DNA from: Vibrio cyclitrophicus
GTDB lineage: Bacteria; Pseudomonadota; Gammaproteobacteria; Enterobacterales; Vibrionaceae
Assembly (NCBI GenBank): GCA_023206055.1
Contig: CP065366.1
Span: 2,418,001-2,482,000 of the forward strand
Length of the DNA: 64,000 bases
Reading direction: 5' to 3'
Program-made: the position numbers and the translations under genes
Shown: positions 28,483 to 36,888 of the stretch, piece by piece
Numbering within the stretch: the stretch's first letter is position 1
Layout of the letters: each line of letters starts with the position of its first letter
The notes under the pieces: model-generated
Database searches by the model: none
What the model was told of the DNA's origin: nothing
The model's input: the letters and a program-made list of their open reading frames with translations, nothing else

Positions 28483-28981
28483 TTAATATCCTTATTTAAG
28501 CCAAAAGACTTCCATAACCATAACTATCACATCGACAACGAATTGCTGTACAAAATGTAATAAGTTAGACGAATAGCTTAGCGGATAATTACAGCACAAA
28601 TTGCTTACATATAAAACGAAAGTTTATACAAATGTTAATAGAGCGTATTTTCTTCCTGTTTTTTGTGATTTCAAATAATGTACTCATATAATCATTGGCT
28701 ATGTTGCTTTGATTCTAACGCTTTGAGCATAACCAAAACATCGATATTTAAAGGAAGTCCACCCCACCCTCTCCCTCTTTAAAATGTAGCAATTTCGGAT
28801 TAGTTTTTATAATCCAAACTATAGATTTTTATCTTGATCAACTTCACACTTTTTGATTGCTAAGTCGCCATCCAAGCTCTAATATCTCGCGCCTAGATTC
28901 CCTGAATACTTTTATTTATTTGGCTTTCCTCAATGGAGCGCTAAGGCTTTTTACGTCTTTAATTTTTGGAGAGATACGCAA
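28483..28981. other. Divergent intergenic region chemoreceptor / emrD
   Basis: These 499 AT-rich bases hold the two promoters and a good emrD ribosome site (GGAGAG near 28968). No gene, operator or known RNA element was recognised. Confidence 0.5.
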
Positions 28982-30187
28982 ATGTCCGCCTCATTTCCAT
29001 TAGCGAAACTTACCTTTTTAATCGCTATTCTGACTGCCGTAGGTCAAATGACCCAAACGATGTACGTACCTTCTATCGGTCATATGGCGGGTGAGTTCTT
29101 AGTTTCGGCCTCTTCACTGCAAGCGGTGATGGCGTGTTACTTGATCCCTTACGGTCTGTCGCAATTTATCTACGGCCCACTTTCTGATCGCTTAGGTCGT
29201 AAACCGATCATCGTTATTGGTTTGATCATCTACATCATGGGCACTCTGGTGGCATTGTTCGCTCACGAATATGAATGGTTCTTAGCGGGTAGCTTTATCC
29301 AAGGTTTGGGCATCGGTTGTGGCGGTGCGATGTCTCGTACATTGACTCGCGACTGCTTTGAAGGCGCAGAGCTGCACCGTGCAAACAGTTTAATCAGCAT
29401 GTGTGTGATTTTCTCACCACTGATGGCTCCTGTTCTAGGTGGTTACCTAACAGAAGCTTTCGGCTGGCGTTCTAGCTACTTGTTCCTTGCGCTGTTTGGT
29501 ATCGCCGTTGTGATCACTATGATGACGAGCATGATGGAAACACTACCGAAAGAGCGACGCAAAAACGAATCGGTTGTAAACAGCTATAAATTCGTTCTGT
29601 CTGACAAACGCTTCCAAGGTTACTTATTAGTATTAGTCGCAACCTTTGCGGGTGTAGCCGTATTTGAAGCAGCGGCAGGTGTGTTGCTTGGCGGCGTACT
29701 TGGCTTACCTGCAACGACAGTAAGCTTGTTGTTTGTCTTGCCCATTCCAGGTTATTTAGTGGGTGCTGGCTTATCTAGTTACATCGCACAACATCGCAGT
29801 GAGCGCCGCGCACTGAATGTTGGTCTGGTTGCTATCTTGGTAGGCTCAACAGTGGTGTTAATACCGGGTTTATTTGGTCAAACAACAGCATTAACCTTGA
29901 TTGGCGGCGCAACCATTTACTTCTTGGGCGCTGGTATCTTATTCCCAGCAGCAACGACAGGGGCACTTTCGCCATTCCCATACCACGCTGGTACTGGAGG
30001 CGCGATCTTAGGTGGCATGCAAAACCTAGGTGCTGGCATCGCAACCCTATTAGCATCGTTCTTCCCAGCTCAAGACCAACTGCCACTCGGTTGCCTGATG
30101 ATTGCAATGTCGTTCATCGCTATGCTGGGTTTACGTTGGGTTAATCGTAAGCCTGACCACTCAAACGAAATGCCATTGGCTATTTAA
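28982..30187 (+). CDS. emrD: MFS multidrug exporter, EmrD-like
   Basis: This 401-residue, 12-segment major facilitator of the DHA1 group probably exports hydrophobic drugs by proton antiport. The loop 2-3 motif (YGPLSDRLGRKPIIVIG, residues 62-78) and motif C-type segment (SPLMAPVLGGYL) are present. The overall match is to EmrD. It is a single gene with its own terminator. Substrate range is not predictable from sequence. Confidence 0.87.
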   Translation: MSASFPLAKLTFLIAILTAVGQMTQTMYVPSIGHMAGEFLVSASSLQAVMACYLIPYGLSQFIYGPLSDRLGRKPIIVIGLIIYIMGTLVALFAHEYEWFLAGSFIQGLGIGCGGAMSRTLTRDCFEGAELHRANSLISMCVIFSPLMAPVLGGYLTEAFGWRSSYLFLALFGIAVVITMMTSMMETLPKERRKNESVVNSYKFVLSDKRFQGYLLVLVATFAGVAVFEAAAGVLLGGVLGLPATTVSLLFVLPIPGYLVGAGLSSYIAQHRSERRALNVGLVAILVGSTVVLIPGLFGQTTALTLIGGATIYFLGAGILFPAATTGALSPFPYHAGTGGAILGGMQNLGAGIATLLASFFPAQDQLPLGCLMIAMSFIAMLGLRWVNRKPDHSNEMPLAI

Positions 30188-30216
30188 CGTAAAACTCGAA
30201 TCCGACCAAACAAAGG

Positions 30217-30249
30217 AAAGGGACATACTGAAAAGTGTGTCCCTTTTTG
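30217..30249 (+). terminator. Intrinsic terminator of emrD
   Basis: An AAAGGGACA / TGTCCCTTT stem (30217-30225 and 30238-30246) is followed by a T run. Confidence 0.85.
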
Positions 30250-30446
30250 TTGTACATTTCTTCCACTCTCACGTATCAGTAATTTCATTTAACATTGCTT
30301 TGATTTTTTGAAAACAATAACAGACACTTACGATGAAAGTGCATATCCAGAATCCAATTATAAATAACAATCACTGGACGAACACCAAAGTACCTAATAA
30401 GGATGCTGGCATTAAAACGAGTAAGGTGCACACTAAGGATATATAG

Positions 30447-30524
30447 ATGCGTATCGCTTTAACTACATTAGCCGTATCGGTCGCGCTTGCAGCCGGATGC
30501 AGTAACAAGGAATTACAACCATGA
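30447..30524 (+). CDS. Mini-ORF encoding a lipoprotein signal peptide, overlapping ptrB
   Basis: Twenty-five codons encode a complete type II signal peptide (MRIALTTLAVSVALAAGCS) with lipobox LAAGC, then six residues and a TGA that overlaps the ptrB ATG (ATGA). The frame differs from ptrB by -1. It is either a relic of a lipoprotein leader once fused to the peptidase and separated by an indel in 30506-30520, a translational-coupling leader, or a sequencing indel. Nothing past the signal would make a functional lipoprotein. Confidence 0.5.
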   Translation: MRIALTTLAVSVALAAGCSNKELQP

Positions 30525-32611
30525 ACCACTACTCTCCATCGCAACTCGTCGCTCAGCAAAAACAAGCTCCTGTTGCTAAGAAAGTCCCTCATACAATGAC
30601 GATTCATGGTGATACCCGAATCGATAATTACTACTGGATGCGCGATGATGAACGCCAAGATCCAGAGATCTTGCAGCATCTTGAACAAGAGAACCAGTAC
30701 GCAGATACCGTGCTCAAACATACAGAAGCGTCACAAAAACAGTTGTTTGAAGAGATCAAAGGCCGAATCGCGAAAGACGACAATTCGGTACCAGTTCGCA
30801 AAGGCAGTTACTACTACTCAAATAAAGTCACTGGTGACAACGAATACCCAGTTCACTTGCGTGAAAAAGATTTTTTAGGCACAGACAAGCAAGTCATCTT
30901 AGACGTTAATGAACTATCAAAAGGCCATGAATTCTTCAGTATTGGCGGCTTAACAATCAGCCCAGACGAAAACTTGTTGGCCTATGGCGAAGATACGCTG
31001 AGCCGCCGCATTTATACCATCAAGATCAAAGACCTCACGACAGGTGAATACCTAAATGATGAAATTGAAGGCGCTTCGAGTGCGATCGCGTGGCAAAACG
31101 ACAACCAAGCCTTCTATTACATAAAAAAAGATCCACAAACATTGCTCGGTTATCAAGTTTACCGCCACGTTTTAGGCACAGATCAGGCAAGCGATGAGTT
31201 AATCTACGAAGAAACCGATAGCGCTTACTACACCTCTTTGAGTAAAAGCAAAGATGGTGAACAGGTCTACATTTGGCACTCGAGCACAGAAACCAGCGGT
31301 GTTTCAGTCATAGATGCCAACGATCCAAAGGCTACGGCTGAGGCTTTCTACCCAAAAGAGACCGGCATAGAGTACAGCATCGCTAAGCTAGGTGATTGGT
31401 ATTACATCTACACCAACTACCAAGCGGTCAACTTCCGTTTAATGAAAGTCACAACCGAAGACATGCATGACCGCTCAAAATGGGTCGATGTTATCCCAGC
31501 AAACGATAATACTCAGCTTGTTGATTTCGAGTTGTTTGATGACCATCTTGTTTACGAGCAACGTGCGGGTGGCTTATCGACAGTGAAAGTTCGCCAACTC
31601 TCAACAGGCAACGAGTTCCCACTTGAATTCAACGACACCGCATTTGCCGCTTACCTAACGAATAACTATGAATTAGATAACTCAAAAGTTCGTATCTATT
31701 ACAGCAGCTTAACCACACCAGGTACTTATTATGATTTCGACCTAAGTACGGGTGAGTCTGAAATCAAGAAGCAAACACCCGTATTAGGTGATTTCGAAGC
31801 AGATAACTATCAATCAGAGCGAATCATGGTTACGGCTCGCGATGGTAAGCAAGTACCTGTCTCTTTGGTTTATCGCAAAGACTTGTTCAAGAAAGACGGC
31901 ACTAATCCAATCTACCAATATGGTTACGGATCTTACGGATCTACTATTGAACCGACCTTCAGCTCAACTCGCCTAAGCCTACTGGATAGAGGTTTTGTTT
32001 ATGCAATCGCACATATCCGCGGTTCAGAAATGCTTGGTCGCCCTTGGTATGAAGATGGCAAAAAACTGACCAAACAAAACACGTTCAACGACTTTATTGA
32101 TGTAACCAAAGGGCTTATTGAAGAAGGCTACGGCGCAAAAGATAAAGTGTTCGCTGTTGGTGGTTCTGCTGGCGGTCTATTGATGGGAGCAATCATCAAC
32201 CAAGCACCAGAACTGTACCGTGGTATTGGTGCACATGTTCCGTTTGTAGACATTGTGACAACCATGCTTGATGAATCGATTCCGCTAACCACCAACGAGT
32301 ATGATGAATGGGGCAACCCAAACGATAAAACCTACTACGATTACATGTTGGGTTACTCACCATACGACAATATAAAAGTGCAAAGCTACCCGAACATGTT
32401 GGTAACGACAGGCCTCCATGACTCACAGGTACAGTACTTTGAACCAATGAAGTGGGTGGCGAAACTGCGTGAAATGAAAACAGACAACAACGTGTTGCTA
32501 TTCAAAACCGATATGGAAGCCGGTCACGGTGGCGCTTCTGGTCGATTTAAGCGATTGAAAGAATACGCACTTGAATACGCTTTCTTTTTAGATTTACTAA
32601 AGACTCAATAG
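30521..32611 (+). CDS. ptrB: Oligopeptidase B (S9A family)
   Basis: This 696-residue serine peptidase cleaves short peptides after Arg or Lys. An N-terminal beta-propeller starts near HGDTRIDNYYWMRDD (about residues 30-44). The C-terminal alpha/beta hydrolase carries the triad: Ser549 in GGSAGG, Asp in GLHDSQVQY, His in AGHGGASGRF. The substrate-pocket acid segment TTMLDESIPLTT matches E. coli PtrB. An AAGGA ribosome site lies 9 bases before the ATG. The first ~25 residues look like the linker of a secreted form. Confidence 0.95.
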   Translation: MNHYSPSQLVAQQKQAPVAKKVPHTMTIHGDTRIDNYYWMRDDERQDPEILQHLEQENQYADTVLKHTEASQKQLFEEIKGRIAKDDNSVPVRKGSYYYSNKVTGDNEYPVHLREKDFLGTDKQVILDVNELSKGHEFFSIGGLTISPDENLLAYGEDTLSRRIYTIKIKDLTTGEYLNDEIEGASSAIAWQNDNQAFYYIKKDPQTLLGYQVYRHVLGTDQASDELIYEETDSAYYTSLSKSKDGEQVYIWHSSTETSGVSVIDANDPKATAEAFYPKETGIEYSIAKLGDWYYIYTNYQAVNFRLMKVTTEDMHDRSKWVDVIPANDNTQLVDFELFDDHLVYEQRAGGLSTVKVRQLSTGNEFPLEFNDTAFAAYLTNNYELDNSKVRIYYSSLTTPGTYYDFDLSTGESEIKKQTPVLGDFEADNYQSERIMVTARDGKQVPVSLVYRKDLFKKDGTNPIYQYGYGSYGSTIEPTFSSTRLSLLDRGFVYAIAHIRGSEMLGRPWYEDGKKLTKQNTFNDFIDVTKGLIEEGYGAKDKVFAVGGSAGGLLMGAIINQAPELYRGIGAHVPFVDIVTTMLDESIPLTTNEYDEWGNPNDKTYYDYMLGYSPYDNIKVQSYPNMLVTTGLHDSQVQYFEPMKWVAKLREMKTDNNVLLFKTDMEAGHGGASGRFKRLKEYALEYAFFLDLLKTQ

Positions 32612-32645
32612 ATTCTGCGTAACTGTAAGTATTCACATCATTTAA

Positions 32646-32677
32646 TGTCGCCACTTTGTCTCTACAAAGTGGCGACA
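32646..32677. terminator. Perfect hairpin after ptrB
   Basis: A 14-bp perfect stem (arms at 32646-32659 and 32664-32677) with loop CTCT lies 34 bases past the ptrB stop. It lacks a T run, so it is a weak or non-canonical terminator, or a 3'-end-protecting hairpin. Confidence 0.45.
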
Positions 32678-32780
32678 TAAATTATTAAGCATGGTTAAAT
32701 ACGATGAACCATGAAATCCACCAAATCAAAAACCTTTAAAGACAAGCAGTGACAAAGGTTTACGAGAGGTATAAAAACAA

Positions 32781-33587
32781 ATGAAAGTAATTAGCTTCAA
32801 CATCAACGGCCTTAGAGCCCGCCTTCACCAACTGCAAGCTATTATCGACAAACACCAACCCGACGTGATTGGTCTGCAAGAGATAAAAGTACACGACGAA
32901 GCCTTCCCAATTGCTGATGTTGAAGCAATGGGCTACAAGGTTTACTTCCATGGCCAAAAAGCGCACTACGGTGTGGCTATGCTGTGTAAGCAAGAACCTA
33001 TATCTGTACAGAAGGGGTTTCCTACTGACAATGAAGACCATCAAAAGCGTATGATTATGGCGACGTTTGAAGATGAAAACGGTGAAAAGGTTACCGTGCT
33101 AAATGGCTACTTCCCTCAAGGGGACAACATCAAGCACGAGACCAAATACCCGTACAAACGCCAGTTCTACAAAGACTTGATGACTTACCTAAATGACTAC
33201 CACAACAAAGACGAACAAGTCATTGTGATGGGCGACATTAATATCAGCCCTACCGATATTGATATCGGTATTGGTGAACCTAATGCGAAACGTTGGTTAA
33301 AAACAGGTAAATGTTCTTTCCAACCAGAAGAGCGTGAATGGTTGAAAACATTGATGGATTGGGGTTTTGTGGATAGCTTCCGTTTACTGCACCCTGAAGT
33401 AAACGACCAGTACTCGTGGTTTGATTACCGCTCGAAAGGTTTCGTGGACAACCGCGGACTGCGTATTGATGTAGTACTTGCGACTCAGAAGCTTGCTGAT
33501 AAATGTACTGAAGCAGGCATCGATTACGAACTGCGTGGCATCGAGAAACCGTCAGATCACGCTCCGATTTGGTCGACGTTTAAATAA
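32781..33587 (+). CDS. xthA: Exodeoxyribonuclease III
   Basis: This 268-residue AP endonuclease/3'-5' exonuclease acts in base-excision repair. The EEP-family motifs are MKVISFNINGLRAR at the N terminus, GLQEIK near residue 33, GDINISPTDIDIG near 153, and SDHAPIW at the C terminus (catalytic His). The length equals E. coli XthA (268). It is a single gene with a strong terminator. Confidence 0.98.
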   Translation: MKVISFNINGLRARLHQLQAIIDKHQPDVIGLQEIKVHDEAFPIADVEAMGYKVYFHGQKAHYGVAMLCKQEPISVQKGFPTDNEDHQKRMIMATFEDENGEKVTVLNGYFPQGDNIKHETKYPYKRQFYKDLMTYLNDYHNKDEQVIVMGDINISPTDIDIGIGEPNAKRWLKTGKCSFQPEEREWLKTLMDWGFVDSFRLLHPEVNDQYSWFDYRSKGFVDNRGLRIDVVLATQKLADKCTEAGIDYELRGIEKPSDHAPIWSTFK

Positions 33588-33611
33588 AATCCAAATTAAA
33601 TTTTAAATCGA

Positions 33612-33652
33612 AAATGCACAAGTTTTTGTTTAGCTTGTGCATTTTTTTTACC
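33612..33652 (+). terminator. Intrinsic terminator of xthA
   Basis: An AAATGCACAAG / CTTGTGCATTT stem (33612-33622 and 33634-33644) is followed by T8. Confidence 0.9.
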
Positions 33653-33684
33653 TAACTCAAATCCACTCAAAAAACTGGAGATAG

Positions 33685-33725
33685 TTCACATTCTCGCCAT
33701 TGTCCATCTATACTATTTGGACAAT
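33685..33725 (+). promoter_or_regulatory. Putative promoter with inverted-repeat operator, type I secretion operon
   Basis: A -35-like TTCACA (33685-33690) and a -10-like TATACT (33709-33714) are 18 bases apart. A perfect 8-bp inverted repeat (ATTGTCCA at 33699-33706, TGGACAAT at 33718-33725, 11-base spacer) brackets the -10. The ribosome site GGAGAG follows at 33730. This is the expected layout for a repressor site, but the factor is unknown. Confidence 0.5.
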
Positions 33726-33743
33726 CAATGGAGAGAGTTTTGT

Positions 33744-35429
33744 ATGGATGCAAAGCCTTGGGCTGGTATAAATCCAATTAATCTGCGTAGTTTACTTCCG
33801 ATGATGGTGGTCAGCGGAGCGATCAGCTTGTTGATGTTAGTCGTCCCCTTATTCAGCCTTCAAGTGTTCGATAGAGTCCTCTCAAGTCAAAGTTTAGATA
33901 CGCTTCTATTTTTGGCCTTCATTGCAGTTTTCCTGCTTACAGCCCAAGCGTTCCTTGACGCATCTAGAGCCAAGTATGCGCAAAAGAAAGCGATAAAATT
34001 TGAATTTGTCGCGTCTCAGCAGCTCTTTGAACAAACCTCCTTCTCATCGAAATCAAAAGAAAAGCATCTGTTCAACGATATCAGCGAGGTAAAAAGCCTG
34101 CTCTCTTCGCCTGCCTACTTTGTCATGTTTGATCTGCCATTCACTCCCCTGTTTCTTATTATTATGTTTGCGATTCATCCATATATCGGATTAGTCGGTG
34201 TGTGTGCCGTTGTTTTTATTCTCATGACAACATTGCTTTCTCATTGGGTTAAATCTAAGCACTTTAAAACCACGTACTTAAGCCAGCTCGCAACACAAAG
34301 AAAAAACGACGAGTGCTTTCAAAAACACGCCACGATCTTTAGTCAACATCAGCAACAAGGGTTAAGTCAAACCTACCAAGAAATATTGGCGGAAAAAAGC
34401 TGGTCTCGCAGCCATTTAGATCAAGCCACCTGTTCACTGAGTGCATTTTCTCGTTACATACGCATGGTGCTTCAACTTATCATCATGGCTGTCGGAGCGA
34501 GTCTTGTTATTCAAAATGCCATGTCTGCCGGTGGTATGATCGCGGGTTCTATCTTAATGGCGAGAGCACTCCAGCCAATTGAGATGCTCTCTAGCGGTAT
34601 TCAAGCATGGAAAACTGGTTTGGATGCAAACAAACGCTTAGCTAAGGAATTTGCATCTCATACTAAACATACCGAGCGAACCGAGTTAGAAACCATTAAA
34701 GGTGATTTAGTCATCGACAACGTCACATGGTTCGCCTCTGACTGCCTTAACAAGCCAACGCTTAATGGTTTAAAGCTAAGACTGGAATCTGGAAATCGAG
34801 TCGCATTGATAGGCCCTAGCGGATCAGGTAAGTCTTCCATATGTAAAATGATCACTAACGGCATATCGCCTTCGAAAGGTGGTATTTCTATTGATGGACT
34901 CAATGTCGAGTTGTGGAATCAGAATCAGTTCAAACACACCGTCGGTTATGTCCCTCAGCACATCGACTTTTTGCATGGCACTGTCAAACAAAATATCGCC
35001 AGATTTGATTCCAACGTTACGGATAGCCAAATAGTCAGATCCGCTATTCAAGCCGGTGTGCATGACGCTGTTGTCGCCTTACCGAATGGATATGAAACGA
35101 TTATAGGTTCTTTTGGTCATCAGTTATCTGGTGGACAAGCACAGAAACTAGCCATTGCAAGAGCATTGGTTTTCTCACCTAAACTACTTGTGCTTGATGA
35201 GCCAGATTCACACCTCGACAGAGAAGGCGAAGAGTTTCTTGTTTCGCTATTACAATTGGCGAAAGAGAAATCCATTTCTGTCGTAATGGTAACGCATAAC
35301 CCAAGCTTACTCAGACATGTCGATTGGGTTGTTGAATTGAAAAACGGACAGATAACGCAAGCAGGCGAAGCAAGTAAAGTTGTCCGGTCGCTCTTCAATG
35401 TCGCCTCTTCGGAGGTTTCGAATGGCTAA
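33744..35429 (+). CDS. Type I secretion system ABC exporter (PrtD/LapB class)
   Basis: This 561-residue half-transporter has five to six membrane helices in residues 15-290. The ATPase domain carries Walker A GPSGSGKSS (about 357-365), signature LSGGQAQ (about 461) and Walker B LLVLDEPDSH (about 481). There is no N-terminal C39 peptidase, as in PrtD-type exporters that move unprocessed RTX proteins. I chose the ATG at 33744 with GGAGAG upstream. It overlaps the adaptor gene by 8 bases. It is the first gene of an exporter-adaptor-cargo operon. Confidence 0.95.
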   Translation: MDAKPWAGINPINLRSLLPMMVVSGAISLLMLVVPLFSLQVFDRVLSSQSLDTLLFLAFIAVFLLTAQAFLDASRAKYAQKKAIKFEFVASQQLFEQTSFSSKSKEKHLFNDISEVKSLLSSPAYFVMFDLPFTPLFLIIMFAIHPYIGLVGVCAVVFILMTTLLSHWVKSKHFKTTYLSQLATQRKNDECFQKHATIFSQHQQQGLSQTYQEILAEKSWSRSHLDQATCSLSAFSRYIRMVLQLIIMAVGASLVIQNAMSAGGMIAGSILMARALQPIEMLSSGIQAWKTGLDANKRLAKEFASHTKHTERTELETIKGDLVIDNVTWFASDCLNKPTLNGLKLRLESGNRVALIGPSGSGKSSICKMITNGISPSKGGISIDGLNVELWNQNQFKHTVGYVPQHIDFLHGTVKQNIARFDSNVTDSQIVRSAIQAGVHDAVVALPNGYETIIGSFGHQLSGGQAQKLAIARALVFSPKLLVLDEPDSHLDREGEEFLVSLLQLAKEKSISVVMVTHNPSLLRHVDWVVELKNGQITQAGEASKVVRSLFNVASSEVSNG

Positions 35430-36762
35430 TATTCATCATGACGACAAAGGTATTCACTTCGACGATGGTAGAAAACTGATCTTTTCTACCTTCAAAATAC
35501 AGATGTTTATCTGGTTAGTCCTTGTGACCACTCTTGGTGGCTTTGGAGCTTGGGCTTACTTTGCTCCCCTATCTTCAGCCGCCATTGCTCCTGGTGTGAT
35601 TATCGTAGAATCAAAACGGAAACCCATTCAACATTTAGAAGGTGGGATTGTAGAAATCGTCCATGTTTCTGACGGCGACCATGTCCAAAAAGGCGAACTA
35701 CTCATCACGTTAAGTCACACACAAGCTCAAGCATCGCTTCTAAGGCTAAGAGCTCAGTGGCAAAGTGATTTAGCGCGGCTGAACCGCTTGCAATCTGAGT
35801 TAGCGAGCCATCAAGAGATTCAATTTGATATGAGATTACTCTCCCTTATGAGTGACCCAAACGTATCAAGCTTACTTGATACGCAGAGTAAACTTTTCAG
35901 CAAAAGACAATCGTTAAAATCCGGTGAATCCGATGTGTTACAGCAAAAAGTGGAGCAATCAAAACTGGATCTTCAAGGGTTCCAACAACGATTCTTAGCC
36001 GGAAATCGAAGCCTAAAGTATCTAGAAGAACAGGTACAAATGCACCAAGACTTACTTGTTTCCGGTAACACATCTAAATCTCGCTTATTGGATTTACAGC
36101 GAGAACGCTCTCAATTACAAGGTGATGTTGCAGACCTCAAAGCTAGGATTGGACACGCAAAACGTACCATTGCAGAAGCAAAATTAGAGCTTATCAACGC
36201 GGATTATACTTACGCCAAAACGCTCGGCGAAGAGATTCAAGACTTAGAACGAAAGCTGAATGAAACCAGAGAAGCTATGGTCAACGCCCAAGATATACTC
36301 ACCCGAGTTGAAATTAGAGCACCTCAGAGTGGTGTGGTGGTTGGACTTAATATTGTGTCTGAAAATGCCATTGTTCCTCCGGGTGAAACCTTAATGGAAT
36401 TGGTTCCTCAAGATGATGAGCTAATTGTTGAAGCATTAGTGAAACCAGAAGACATCGAAGCCTTGAGAATTGGCTTAGATACCCAAGTAAGGCTTACCGC
36501 ATACAGCTTCCGTAAAACGCCACCGATTCGTGGAAAATTAGTCCATATTTCGGCTGACCGCATTAGCGATCAAGCCACAGGATCTTCTGCTTACTTAGCG
36601 AGAGTATCGTTAGATAAGTCTGAGCTAGAAGCATTAGAAAACATCTCATTGTATCCGGGCATGCCCGCAGAAGTGATGATATTACTTGAGCAACAAACAC
36701 CGCTCGAGTATCTACTCAACCCACTCTCTGTGAGCGCCTATAAGGCAATGAGAGAAATTTAA
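35422..36762 (+). CDS. Type I secretion periplasmic adaptor (HlyD/PrtE family)
   Basis: This 446-residue membrane-fusion protein has one N-terminal membrane segment (about residues 31-55) and a lipoyl/barrel-sandwich half at GGIVEIVHVSDGDHVQKGE. Long coiled-coil helices span about 100-290 and the second half-motif is VEIRAPQSGVVVG. A beta-barrel tail follows. It bridges the inner-membrane exporter to an outer-membrane TolC. I chose the ATG at 35422, which overlaps the exporter stop. No TolC-like gene is in the window, so a housekeeping TolC is likely used. Confidence 0.95.
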   Translation: MANIHHDDKGIHFDDGRKLIFSTFKIQMFIWLVLVTTLGGFGAWAYFAPLSSAAIAPGVIIVESKRKPIQHLEGGIVEIVHVSDGDHVQKGELLITLSHTQAQASLLRLRAQWQSDLARLNRLQSELASHQEIQFDMRLLSLMSDPNVSSLLDTQSKLFSKRQSLKSGESDVLQQKVEQSKLDLQGFQQRFLAGNRSLKYLEEQVQMHQDLLVSGNTSKSRLLDLQRERSQLQGDVADLKARIGHAKRTIAEAKLELINADYTYAKTLGEEIQDLERKLNETREAMVNAQDILTRVEIRAPQSGVVVGLNIVSENAIVPPGETLMELVPQDDELIVEALVKPEDIEALRIGLDTQVRLTAYSFRKTPPIRGKLVHISADRISDQATGSSAYLARVSLDKSELEALENISLYPGMPAEVMILLEQQTPLEYLLNPLSVSAYKAMREI

Positions 36763-36767
36763 CCAAG

Positions 36768-36857
36768 CGCACAAAGAAGATAAAGCCAAACTCATCGTGA
36801 GGTGAGGACGGAAAGCTCCAGATCTCAGGGATGAAGCCGAGATGGCTGGGCTGCCTC
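36768..36857 (+). promoter_or_regulatory. Probable cyclic di-GMP-I (GEMM) riboswitch
   Basis: The 126-base gap between adaptor and cargo genes folds like a GEMM-I aptamer. A 6-bp stem CTCATC / GGTGAG (36791-36796, 36801-36806) is closed by a GTGA (GNRA) tetraloop. GGACGGAAAGC follows, matching the GEMM consensus GGGACGCAAAGC. A second helix forms from AGC-U-CCAG...CTGG-GCT with inner ATCTC / GAGAT, and the tail is GAGATGGCTGGGCTGCC, close to the family GATGGCAGCC...TTGCC. It ends about 30 bases before the cargo ATG. Rfam RF01051 would be the test. The call rests on motif recall and hand folding. Confidence 0.65.
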
Positions 36858-36888
36858 TATGTATCGAATGATATGTGAGGAAAAAACG

